NCBI GenBank assembly: GCA_964019655.1
Contig: CAXHTR010000002.1
Span: 310,001-374,000 of the forward strand
DNA length: 64,000 nt
Source of the DNA: Perkinsela sp. pyNocScin1
Lineage: Eukaryota > Euglenozoa > Kinetoplastea > Prokinetoplastida > Perkinselidae
Direction: 5' to 3'
Part shown: in pieces, positions 55,458-63,317 of the stretch
How the letters are laid out: every line of letters begins with the position of its first letter
How positions within the stretch are numbered: the stretch's first letter is position 1
Program-made: the position numbers and the translations under genes
The notes under the pieces: generated by a model
Seen by the model: only the letters and a program-made list of their open reading frames with translations
Database searches by the model: none
What the model was told of the DNA's origin: nothing

Positions 55458-55943
55458 ATGTACAATCACTTCAGGAATTTAGTTCGGGATAGTGCGTCAA
55501 GCAGAATCGCAAGAATGCTTCAATTCATACGATGCAATTTCTTCACCACGCCTAGATGTAACTCTCAGGCGTATAGTGTTTATAAAGGAAGATATGGCCC
55601 ATTACAGTCCGCAAGCAGCATCACCATGGCACAATTTCTCAAACAGAATGTAGAGCAGCTGGAAAACCTCGTACCAGCGGGGCCAGCTGAGGACAGCAGA
55701 AGCAAAACTTGCGTTCAAGACCTTCTCAACGATGCTCGAGACATTCCATTCCTTTGGGGGTCGAAAGGAGGTGTTCCGAGAAGAAAGGGAAGCCTCGAGC
55801 GTCAAAAGGGTAGGCATTCTGGAATGCACTTTAAGTGGCTTAACCTGAGGCTCACTCCATGGTACGTTTGTCCGCTGTGCGGTGAGCCAAAGCAAGCTGA
55901 GCAGGTTTGCAGGAAAGAGGTTTGTCGGAGGGTTCGTCCGTGA
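55458..55943 (+). CDS. Mitochondrial large-subunit ribosomal protein bL32m
   Basis: 161 residues. The N-terminal ~40 residues (MYNHFRNLVRDSASSRIARM...) are basic and serine/arginine-rich, a mitochondrial presequence. The C-terminal ~60 carry the bL32 fold: VPRRKGSLERQKGRHSGMHF, then TPWYVCPLCGEPKQAEQVC and KEVC, i.e. VPxRRxS start and a four-cysteine zinc ribbon (CPLC...C...C). bL32 sits on the large subunit near the exit tunnel. It pairs functionally with uL22m at 14207. The start is fixed by the acceptor immediately upstream. Confidence 0.85.
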   Translation: MYNHFRNLVRDSASSRIARMLQFIRCNFFTTPRCNSQAYSVYKGRYGPLQSASSITMAQFLKQNVEQLENLVPAGPAEDSRSKTCVQDLLNDARDIPFLWGSKGGVPRRKGSLERQKGRHSGMHFKWLNLRLTPWYVCPLCGEPKQAEQVCRKEVCRRVRP

Positions 55944-56010
55944 TTGCACATGCGGCAAACGGGGCTAAAAAACACCGCCTTACACGTAAGTTGTATATTC
56001 TTAACTTTAA

Positions 56011-56391
56011 ATGACAGAAAAAGAGCCAGAATCGGCAGACACACTGAACTTTAGCGGACATACATGCATGTTATACTCTGGAAAAGCAGGGGAGCAGCTT
56101 GAGCATTTTAGGCGTAAGTTCGCTTATAATAGCCGCTTTTGGATCACGGAAGATGAACTTCAAACCATACGTACATCTCACACGCTTGATTTGAAGGAGA
56201 ATCAAACACCATCAATCATTTTTGAACCTATTCCGAAGCCACAATACATCAGTTTATTCAATGCCGACCAGTTCACAGACCCCAACTTCGTGAAGCTGTG
56301 GGCATTGACCGCAAGATTCCGCGGAAAAGCTGTGGACACGTCTGCTCTTAAGTGGAAAGCTATTGGCAAGCTTCTGCGTAAAGGTCGATGA
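56011..56391 (+). CDS. Small hypothetical protein
   Basis: 126 residues from an ATG 68 bases after the bL32m stop. Soluble and basic at the end (WKAIGKLLRKGR). Contains CMLYSGKAGEQLEHFRRKFA and PSIIFEPIPKPQYISLFNAD. No family recognised and no targeting signal. The sequence has ordinary codon use and lies on the same strand as bL32m, which favours a real gene. Possibly another lineage-specific ribosome or mitochondrial component, as inference only. Confidence 0.6.
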   Translation: MTEKEPESADTLNFSGHTCMLYSGKAGEQLEHFRRKFAYNSRFWITEDELQTIRTSHTLDLKENQTPSIIFEPIPKPQYISLFNADQFTDPNFVKLWALTARFRGKAVDTSALKWKAIGKLLRKGR

Positions 56392-56718
56392 TCACCCGTA
56401 GCCCCTATCCCCCCACCATTCCATCTTTTCTCGAGGTCTGTCAGTTCTCATGTCATTATTTTCCTTACTAGAAAAAATATGCAAAGTTTTTTATAGCTTA
56501 TTTCATAAGCGGACGTAATCAAGGCCGTATGATGCTACAGTGGGGATTTAAGGATACTTCTGCAATACCCGCTAAAGATTGATAGCAACCGTAGTTTGAA
56601 GCACTCAAAATCTTCCCAGTAAACGAAATTAGCAGTATAGTCATATTCTTGGATCAAAGCTAGGTATACAATTATTCTTAAGTTCTAACGCTATCAAGCA
56701 CGCCACTGAGAGAAAGTA
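56392..56718. other. 327-bp spacer, convergent
   Basis: Lies between a plus-strand and a minus-strand stop. AT-rich, with no open frame, repeat, tRNA or snoRNA pattern I can support. By position it could serve transcription termination. Confidence 0.4.
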
Positions 56719-57222
56719 CTATTCACATATTGAGTGATTTGGTGGGCTGAACATCTGAAGTATGAGATGATTTACGCATGCACTGAGAAAGAATTCGAGC
56801 CCTATCGCATACACCCCTTCAAAAACTACAGATCTACTTGTAATTTCTTCTGTAATTGGATCATGGGAGTCAACGTGAATACAATATCCTATTTCTGATT
56901 TGGCGAACGATATTTTTTTGTACCTTTGAGCTTCGGAGGCTGTTTTTGCAAGATTTTTCGTAACAGCCACCATATCACCGATGAAGTTTAATTGAAATGT
57001 CACTCTTGTGTTATTTTGCTCGTCAAACTGCGGAACAGGGTCTTCTTTATCAATCTTGGGCATACCAAACTGAGGAAAGTGGTTGAAGTCAAGATGTCTA
57101 TCTGAGCAGATGAGTTTTACTAGATACCCCTTCGTCGGGTCGTCACTTAGACAGGCCATGCTAAATGTTGGTTTGCCCCATCGCTGCTTGAAATACTTCC
57201 TGAGAATAATTGCGTGATGCAT
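56719..57222 (-). CDS. Hypothetical protein
   Basis: 168 residues from the first ATG (57222). The frame is open 26 codons further upstream but only from a TTG, with a TGA before that. Mixed alpha/beta, with HHAIILRKYFKQRWGKPTFS, VKLICSDRHLDFNHFPQFGM and a C-terminal hydrophobic helix (GLEFFLSACVNHLILQMF). No family recognised. A short ORF in another frame (57320-57508) ends just upstream. The two might be parts of one gene joined by an intron or split by a frameshift; I see no safe junction. Confidence 0.55.
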   Translation of the reverse strand: MHHAIILRKYFKQRWGKPTFSMACLSDDPTKGYLVKLICSDRHLDFNHFPQFGMPKIDKEDPVPQFDEQNNTRVTFQLNFIGDMVAVTKNLAKTASEAQRYKKISFAKSEIGYCIHVDSHDPITEEITSRSVVFEGVYAIGLEFFLSACVNHLILQMFSPPNHSICE

Positions 57223-57784
57223 TAGAAGGATATCTTTGTATAAATAAAGTGCATAAAACGTACTAAATACTGCTTGATCATCTCCCTGCTGTCTGATCAA
57301 GGCACTTCACGAAAAGAATCTATCTTAAAGGTATGTGCAGTTTCATTAATCCTTGAATTTGTATCAAACACCTTAGAGTATCATACATAGCTCGAATAGC
57401 TGGTGAAGGATGATTTTCGGTACAGTTCATACCAAAGGATATGATACGAACTTGTTCAAGACTTACAGGAGAAGCATTCGAAATTAATTTGTACAAGCAT
57501 GATTTCATAGTTTGCTGGGCATAATCTCATAATTAATGGAAAATATGATCAATCTTTATGCTACTTTTTCTAGTTTCCTCGCAGAATTTGTAAGTCCTCT
57601 ATGTTAAAATATTGTAGCATGCTGTACGTTACATTCTATTGATACATCTGTAGCTGAACGTCTTTAATGTAAGCACCCTTCGCCTTCATATTTAACAAAT
57701 CCTGCACTAAATAGCAAAACATTTCTTTTATTTTGACTAGTTTATGCAACATTGACTAAGAGTCGGAAATCACCAAATCTACCA
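57223..57784. other. Divergent AT-rich spacer between the 56719 gene and the MFS gene
   Basis: 562 bp between start codons of oppositely oriented genes, holding the short minus-strand ORF. On the plus strand the last part has a pyrimidine tract plus AG (TTTCTTTTATTTTGACTAG, AG at 57739-57740) and then a 3-codon uORF ATGCAACATTGA (57744-57755) before the MFS ATG at 57785. Candidate transcription start zone by layout. Confidence 0.45.
57320..57508 (-). CDS. Short ORF upstream of the hypothetical protein (uncertain)
   Basis: 62 residues from an ATG at 57508, starting MKSCLYKLISNASPVSLEQV. It has ordinary protein-like composition and lies 20 bp before the frame of the 56719 gene in a different register. 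It could be a 5' exon, a frame-shifted remnant or a small gene. Low confidence. Confidence 0.3.
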   Translation of the reverse strand: MKSCLYKLISNASPVSLEQVRIISFGMNCTENHPSPAIRAMYDTLRCLIQIQGLMKLHIPLR

Positions 57785-59257
57785 ATGACCAACAATAACG
57801 AAAACAGTGCTACTTCTGAGATAAACACTCTCTCTGAAGTATGTGACCAAAGTTCAGCTGGCGAAATACCTACTTTTTCATGCGAAGACCTCGTTGAGCT
57901 ACTCGGATATGGTGGGTATCAGGTTCGTCTGCTTCTTGCCTGTGGTATACCTTTCATTGCGGACTTCATGGAAATCTTCTTAATTGCATTCATCACCAGT
58001 GATGTCCAGAAGGAATTTGGGTGCAGGGACTTGACGATCTCGTTGATCTCTTCTACAATTTTCCTCGGAATGTTAATAGGATCAATCTTCTTTGGCTATG
58101 TGTCTGATGCTATCGGACGGCGCTTAACCTTCTTAGCATGCATGGCGTTCACCGCTGTCTTCGGCTTTTTGAGCGCATTTAGTCCAAACGTGTGGGTGCT
58201 TATGTTAACACGAGCTATTTGTGGGTTCGGTATCGGAGGCTTTCACACAGGAATGACACTGTACACAGAATTTCTACCGATGCACAGCCGTTCACTCCAG
58301 CTCACGCTTATCCAATGTTTCCTTGCGATTGGTGCGGTTACGCAGTGTGGTCTGGCATGGATCATGAAAAATTACTCTTGGCGTGCACTCACAATAGTGA
58401 GCACCTTCCCATCGCTCGCAAGCTTGGTCAACTACTTTTTCCTCCCAGAGTCACCGCGCTACCTTGTGGCCCGAGGACTTACAGAGCGCGCAGCAAAAAT
58501 TTTCCGCACGTGCGACCGGCGCAACAACTCTCCGCGCAAGCTCCCCACAGCTTTCAATATTGCAGTTCCAGCAGATCTTCGTGCAGACTGCTCATTCACG
58601 GAGCGTAACGCCCAGCTGGTGTCCAATCCGACCATCCGGCTTCTCACGTGGACGCTCTGCGTTGTATGGTTTGCTGTGTCCTTTGCTTACTATGGCATTG
58701 CGTTTCTCACTGCGCAGCTACAATATGGTCCACGGGACAAGCACATGTCGATGATGATTGTCTCCGTCTCTGAAATTCCTGCGTATGCCTTCACGTTCCT
58801 TTTCTCCGTCAAACTCGGCAGACGGCGTGGCATGACGCTTAGCTCGCTGATCACTGTCGTGGGCATGACGCTGCTCGCCCTCCAGACGTACCTTCCATCG
58901 CTGATGGTCCTTATAACGATGTTTATCTCTCGAGGCGCTCTCGCCGTTTTCTTCTCCTTGTCAGCCCTGTACACTTCAGAGGCGTTCCCAACGCCCGTGC
59001 GATCGACGGGCTTCGGCATCACAAGTGGCTTCGCCAGGCTCGCGGGTGCGCTTACGCCATTTATCGCTATCTCACTGAACTCGGTGAGTGTTTTCGCTGC
59101 GGCAGCTGTGTATGTCGGTGTTCTTCTTATCGGCGTCTATTGCGTTACGCTTCTCCCGTACGAAACGAAAAATGAGCAGCTGCAGGATCACGTGGACAAT
59201 CACCTGACAAGCCCGTTCCATGCTCCGGAAGACAATGAGTCTGCCTCAGACTGCTGA
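57785..59257 (+). CDS. MFS transporter, SV2/SVOP-like
   Basis: 490 residues from the first ATG in frame. A polar N-terminal ~60 residues is followed by ~12 hydrophobic spans. Family marks: GYVSDAIGRRLTFL (loop 2-3, the GxxxDxxGRR motif), RAICGFGIGGFHTGMTLYTE (TM4), LPESPRYLVARG (the PESPR signature after TM6) and SVKLGRRRGMTLSS (loop 8-9, GRR). This matches SV2/SVOP and organic-cation/sugar porter families of the major facilitator superfamily. Substrate cannot be read; niacin, organic ions and sugars are possibilities. Ends with an acidic cytosolic tail (PEDNESASDC). The leader contains a 3-codon uORF. Confidence 0.88.
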   Translation: MTNNNENSATSEINTLSEVCDQSSAGEIPTFSCEDLVELLGYGGYQVRLLLACGIPFIADFMEIFLIAFITSDVQKEFGCRDLTISLISSTIFLGMLIGSIFFGYVSDAIGRRLTFLACMAFTAVFGFLSAFSPNVWVLMLTRAICGFGIGGFHTGMTLYTEFLPMHSRSLQLTLIQCFLAIGAVTQCGLAWIMKNYSWRALTIVSTFPSLASLVNYFFLPESPRYLVARGLTERAAKIFRTCDRRNNSPRKLPTAFNIAVPADLRADCSFTERNAQLVSNPTIRLLTWTLCVVWFAVSFAYYGIAFLTAQLQYGPRDKHMSMMIVSVSEIPAYAFTFLFSVKLGRRRGMTLSSLITVVGMTLLALQTYLPSLMVLITMFISRGALAVFFSLSALYTSEAFPTPVRSTGFGITSGFARLAGALTPFIAISLNSVSVFAAAAVYVGVLLIGVYCVTLLPYETKNEQLQDHVDNHLTSPFHAPEDNESASDC

Positions 59258-59505
59258 GGAACAGATTATATATTTAAATATTTGCTATTAATATTCATAT
59301 CCCGCGGAGTCTTCCAGGCGATCGCGCACGCGTTAACAGACAAGTTGTAAAATTTCCGACATGCACATCACACCAACGCATATCCTGCAATAGCGTGTGC
59401 TCTTCATTCAGAAAACCAACCGGTGACTGGACGCTCCGTGGGAGACGTCGGCACATTCGCTCGGCTTTTACTTTATACTTTTAAATGTGGAAGCTAGCAT
59501 CGCGC

Positions 59506-59571
59506 AAGCTGTGGCGGGCAGGTCACATGGGAATTTTATCTATGAATGGCCAATCGTCACAGCGAGATTTT
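59506..59571 (+). repeat. Bipartite direct repeat, copy 1
   Basis: A 24-base block beginning AAGCTGTGGCGGGCAGGTCA and a 28-base block beginning ATGAATGGCCAATCGTCACA (59542), separated by about 12 unrelated bases. Both blocks recur, in the same order and spacing, at 59671. Confidence 0.85.
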
Positions 59572-59670
59572 CAAGAGCAATATCAATTACAAGCATTATG
59601 AAATACGTACCATGCTCCTTCAACGGGGTTAAGAAGCGGATATCGTACAGCAAACGGTACCGAAATCCAT

Positions 59671-59735
59671 AAGCTGTGGCGGGCAGGTCACATGAAAACT
59701 TGTGCATGAATGGCCAATCGTCACAGCGAGATTTG
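59671..59735 (+). repeat. Bipartite direct repeat, copy 2
   Basis: Second copy, 164-165 bp downstream of the first. Both conserved blocks are base-identical as far as I can read, while the 11-12 bases between them differ, so the blocks themselves seem to be under constraint or converted. Confidence 0.85.
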
Positions 59736-60410
59736 AAAAATCATTTTTAGCTTCTTCATGTATTTAGAAACAGCAGCCCTTATTCAGATATCCTAGCTCA
59801 CGAAGTTTTTGCGCGTGCTTTTTTGCGTGATGACAACAAAAGGTGCAAAAGCTTCCTAGCAACACGCAGTGGGTCGATAATTGCCAAGCCGCGATCTCAT
59901 TGATCTTGGTATTGTGCTGTATTCAAGAGCTATCTATCTCTAGCGCTATCTCCTTGAATAGGCTAGTTATGCAGCTCGAGTGCTTGAAAATGGCACGCAC
60001 TTAAAGGCCAAATAAGCAGCATGAGAGGACCTTCTGGGGTACTTTCTTAATTATCGTGCAATGAGTTTCGCTAATAAGTAGGATTGATCTCACGTGTCTT
60101 CCTCTAAAACATGTAGCATTTCTTTGGCCATCTGCACAATATAGCTGCATGAGCATATTACAGTATGCACTTCTGTCACCGAAGCGTATCGGCTTAACCC
60201 TCGGCTTAGAGGCCGTTTGTCATGAGTGAGGGACGAAATCGTCAAATAGAAAAACTTTGACAGATTACACGTACTACACATTGAGTTTTTAAGAAGAAGA
60301 AGAAGAAAAAAAGCCACTGTTCGTTCTTTTCGGTAGAGCTGCAATATCATCAAGCACACAAAGTGGTATCAGCATTAAATCAGCACATACAGCCACTACA
60401 GATATTTTTC

Positions 60411-61115
60411 TCAATCAAAGTGCACGAATGGGTTCGGCTCGCCGTCCGCGTGAACAACCTCCCCCAGCTTGTTGTCAGTAAAGATGTAGCACTCGGCCGC
60501 TTGCGGGATATTCGCAACCGTGATGCGTGGCTGGCTGAGCTTGTTGTCGTTGAGATACAGGCGTGCGAGTCCACGCGGCAGCTCGGTGATGTCAATAGAC
60601 CCCGAGAAACGGTTGCTCGAGAGACCGAGCGAGACGAGGGCCGCAGGCATGTGCGCTAAATCAACGCTTCCGCTGAAAAAGTTCTCGTCCAGCAGCATCT
60701 CCTCGAGCGTGCCTGGGAGGAACTCCCACTCGACTTCCCCTGCGAAAAGGTTGTCTGCGAGGACGAGCCGCCGAATCTCGCCGGGCATGTCGGCCGCCGG
60801 GAGCCGCCCGTGCATGCGCTGGCGCTTCAGGCCGAACTGCGTGAGTTTTTCCGGGAGGAACGAAAGATCTATCGTTCCGCCGCGGAAGAGCGGGTAGATC
60901 CGCCAGTCGATGCCTGTCACTGCACTGTGCTCGTCGCAGGTCACACCGCTCCAGTCGCATGCGTCCTTAAAGTAACCCTCCTCGTTCTTGAAGACGATCG
61001 TCGAGGAGACGCTCTCCATGAGGAACTCCATTCGGTGCTGGTCGGTCATGGAGTCCCGGCCGAACCGGCCGAGAGCGGATTCAATGTCCGCCGCTATAAT
61101 ACTGAAAATCTGCAT
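60411..61115 (-). CDS. Leucine-rich repeat protein A
   Basis: 234 residues. A short hydrophobic start (MQIFSIIAADIESAL) is followed by an LRR N-cap-like segment DACDWSGVTCDEHSAVTGID (CxWxGVxC, as in plant-type LRRNT_2 caps and Leishmania PSA). About five LRRs come next: FLPEKLTQFGLKRQRMHGRL, MPGEIRRLVLADNLFAGEVE, LPGTLEEMLLDENFFSGSVD, MPAALVSLGLSSNRFSGSID, LPRGLARLYLNDNKLSQPRI. Such proteins bind other proteins, often at the surface. The signal peptide is weak, so location is uncertain. It is a tandem paralog of the next gene upstream (61231-61962), sharing cap, repeat frame and a C-terminal NKLGEVV segment. Confidence 0.82.
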   Translation of the reverse strand: MQIFSIIAADIESALGRFGRDSMTDQHRMEFLMESVSSTIVFKNEEGYFKDACDWSGVTCDEHSAVTGIDWRIYPLFRGGTIDLSFLPEKLTQFGLKRQRMHGRLPAADMPGEIRRLVLADNLFAGEVEWEFLPGTLEEMLLDENFFSGSVDLAHMPAALVSLGLSSNRFSGSIDITELPRGLARLYLNDNKLSQPRITVANIPQAAECYIFTDNKLGEVVHADGEPNPFVHFD

Positions 61116-61230
61116 TTCTATATTTGGAAGTTAAGAACGAGGATAGAGTTTTTGAGCGAGTATACTCGACTGAATATACACTCGAGGGTCAGCACACGAG
61201 GGTGCATTTCTATTCATTTTTCCGTAATTC

Positions 61231-61962
61231 TTACACAAGGACACGCGGGTCCACGAACTCATCTCCGTTTTCGTCAACGACTCGACCGACCTTGTTCTCC
61301 TTGAGATCCACCGCGACCAGCCGAGATGAAAAGTGGCCAACGACAACCTCTCGCTGCTCTATGGCATTATTGGCCAAGTTTAAGAGCTGGATGTTCGGGG
61401 AGATGTCTGTCAGATCGATAGGGCCTGTCAGTACGTTCCGGTTGAAGTAGCCGTTCACGAGCGCTGGGGGCAGGCTGGCCACGTCGAACCCGCCGATGAG
61501 CTTGTTCTCCGTCATCTGAATGGACTGCATGCACCGGGGGAGAAAGGCGGTCTCAATGGTCCCCGCGAGCTTCTGGTGGTTGATCTTAAAGCTGACGACC
61601 GTCAGTGGCATGCATGAGAGGTCAATGGAGCCCCCACCAAACGGGAAGCTCGGCCCAATGTCGATGCCTTCGTGCATGGTCCGGGAGAAGTTGATGCGCT
61701 TGATGACCTCGTCTGCTGTGCAGAAGACACCGGGCCAGCTGCACGCCTTCGCGAAGTCCTCGACGTCTTTCTGGGGTTTCTTGCGCGCGAACGGAAAGCT
61801 TCGAGTACTGGCTTTTTGCAACAAGAAGACTTCAGTGCTACCGAAGCCTCGCACGAGAAGCTCCATGCGGGCCTGGTCGTCGAGATTCATATGGCTCACC
61901 TTGTGCGCCTTTCGTGGGCTTGTATCGGCTGCGTGAAGCACTGCGAAGCAAAGTGTGAGCAT
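61231..61962 (-). CDS. Leucine-rich repeat protein B, tandem paralog
   Basis: 243 residues. The N-terminus MLTLCFAVLHAADTSP looks like a cleavable signal peptide. Cap segment KACSWPGVFCTADEVIKRIN (CxWxGVxC), then LRRs of the same ~22-residue register: MPLTVVSFKINHQKLAGTIE, LPRCMQSIQMTENKLIGGFD, LPPALVNGYFNRNVLTGPID and ISPNIQLLNLANNAIEQREV, ending VDLKENKVGRVVDENGDEFV. About one third identical to protein A by eye, with a longer insertion before the cap. Probably secreted or surface-exposed. No membrane anchor is seen. Confidence 0.82.
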   Translation of the reverse strand: MLTLCFAVLHAADTSPRKAHKVSHMNLDDQARMELLVRGFGSTEVFLLQKASTRSFPFARKKPQKDVEDFAKACSWPGVFCTADEVIKRINFSRTMHEGIDIGPSFPFGGGSIDLSCMPLTVVSFKINHQKLAGTIETAFLPRCMQSIQMTENKLIGGFDVASLPPALVNGYFNRNVLTGPIDLTDISPNIQLLNLANNAIEQREVVVGHFSSRLVAVDLKENKVGRVVDENGDEFVDPRVLV

Positions 61963-62119
61963 TGGGGGAGAGATCGAAGAAATGAAAAAAATGGTGCATG
62001 AACATGCCTTTATTACTTTTCAAACTTTTTTGAGAGGGAATGGATCATTTTGACACGGCTACCACGAAGGGCAAAGGTACGCTGCACAGAAAAATCGACC
62101 TTGGATTGGGCGCCCATGG

Positions 62120-63226
62120 CTATCGCTCCTCTTCATGCCTCGTCTGCATTCTTCGTAGTAGCGAGCTGCCCCGGCGGAGGGACATCGTCGAGCCCACAGA
62201 GCTCCGCTGCGGCGAGTCTTCATCGTCGAGAGGCCGGCGCTCAAACGCTGGTAGAACGGGCGCTGCTCTACCATGCAAGTCTGGCTGCTCTGTGGTGCTG
62301 TCGGTGGCCTGATCGCTGTGCGCTAGCTGCGCTGGTGAGGCGTCTGTGCGCTGATCCTTGAGAAGCTCCATGCGTCTCAGCCTCAGCGGGGTGCTGGGCG
62401 CGCCCGGGTTCCGTGTGCGGCGTACGCTCGAAGACTGGGCAGACTTGACTTCACCTTGGGGCTCGAGCAATGGCGCGAAGAGACTGAGGGAGCGGATGAT
62501 TCCGGAAACGAGCACTATGAGAACCGTCGCCCCTTTGATGACGTAGACCAGAATGGGGTATACCATTGACAGAATACCCATGGCGATTCGCGGCCAGATG
62601 TCTGTGCTAATGTCGGACTGCCCGGGAGCACGCCCGCGGAAGATGCCGTTCGTAAAAAACGCCTGCAACGAACGTGTGGGATGTGGTTTGTTCTTACCCA
62701 TCTTGGAGAACAGGAGGCTGCGCTGCGGTGCCGCAGCGCCCACAGTGTCGTCAGAGCCAGTCAGGAAAGCGAGCTGCTGCTGTTGCTTCGTCACTTGCAT
62801 TTGGAGCTTCTCTATTTTGAGGAGGAGCGAGGGCAGCGTCTTATTCTGTATGCCCGCCAGGTCGTCCGAAAAGCTCTGCTGCCTCTGCTCGATCGCGGGG
62901 AGCTTCTGCATGAAAAACGGTCCGGCGAGCTCGGTGAGGGTCTCGAGGCTCATCGTGTGCTCGCCCTCGCGTGGGACGTACCCATGAACGCCGGTCTTTG
63001 GGTCACCAGCAGAGGCCGCGTAGAAATTTGTGTGCCAAGCCGGCGTCGCGGGCTCAGGGTGCTCTGCGTTCTCACTCGTCGGGTCAGACGGGCGTCCTGT
63101 GCTCGGGTTCGCATTTCGGCTATAGCGCGCCGAAGCGGCGCCCCACCGCTTTGACCGCCGGCGGTCAAAATCGCTTTCGCTCTCATCGACAGAAAAATTT
63201 CTGTCGGCAACATCGAAGGGCTGCAT
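62120..63226 (-). CDS. Coiled-coil membrane protein, function unknown
   Basis: 368 residues. An acidic/arginine-rich disordered N-terminus (1-90) precedes a coiled coil at ~120-170 (LPAIEQRQQSFSDDLAGIQN then KTLPSLLLKIEKLQMQVTKQ). A basic stretch leads to one long or two short hydrophobic spans at ~214-252 (IAMGILSMVYPILVYVIKGA, TVLIVLVSGIIRSLSLFAPL), then a disordered serine/arginine-rich tail. The coiled coil plus double span resembles organelle scaffold proteins such as peroxins or MICOS components, but nothing specific matches. Codons are strongly GC-rich relative to the left of the window. Confidence 0.68.
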   Translation of the reverse strand: MQPFDVADRNFSVDESESDFDRRRSKRWGAASARYSRNANPSTGRPSDPTSENAEHPEPATPAWHTNFYAASAGDPKTGVHGYVPREGEHTMSLETLTELAGPFFMQKLPAIEQRQQSFSDDLAGIQNKTLPSLLLKIEKLQMQVTKQQQQLAFLTGSDDTVGAAAPQRSLLFSKMGKNKPHPTRSLQAFFTNGIFRGRAPGQSDISTDIWPRIAMGILSMVYPILVYVIKGATVLIVLVSGIIRSLSLFAPLLEPQGEVKSAQSSSVRRTRNPGAPSTPLRLRRMELLKDQRTDASPAQLAHSDQATDSTTEQPDLHGRAAPVLPAFERRPLDDEDSPQRSSVGSTMSLRRGSSLLRRMQTRHEEER

Positions 63227-63317
63227 TTACATGAATAATACGAATTTCTGTATTTGGAAAGGGCTAGGTGCGATGCTTCAATCAATCAAATGAGACACTG
63301 ACAAGAACAAAAATTTA

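Larger units (their letters stand above)
59258..60410. other. 1.15-kb spacer with direct repeats
   Basis: No convincing gene. Frames present (59487-59672 plus, 60090-60359 minus) open at GTG, not ATG, and look random. The notable content is a pair of bipartite direct repeats at 59506-59571 and 59671-59735, and a purine tract of GAA repeats at about 60292-60312. The convergent layout (MFS plus, LRR minus) makes it a possible termination zone. Confidence 0.5.

Noticed and set aside
56692-56720. Short match to the start of a spliced-leader-like word (TTCTAACGCTATC)
   Set aside because: Only a few bases match, with no downstream snRNA-like sequence or splice donor.
59487-59672. 61-codon plus-strand ORF over the direct repeat
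   Set aside because: Starts at GTG and is explained by the repeat; no protein features.
60090-60359. 89-codon minus-strand ORF with leucine run
   Set aside because: Opens at GTG, overlaps a GAA-repeat tract, low-complexity translation.
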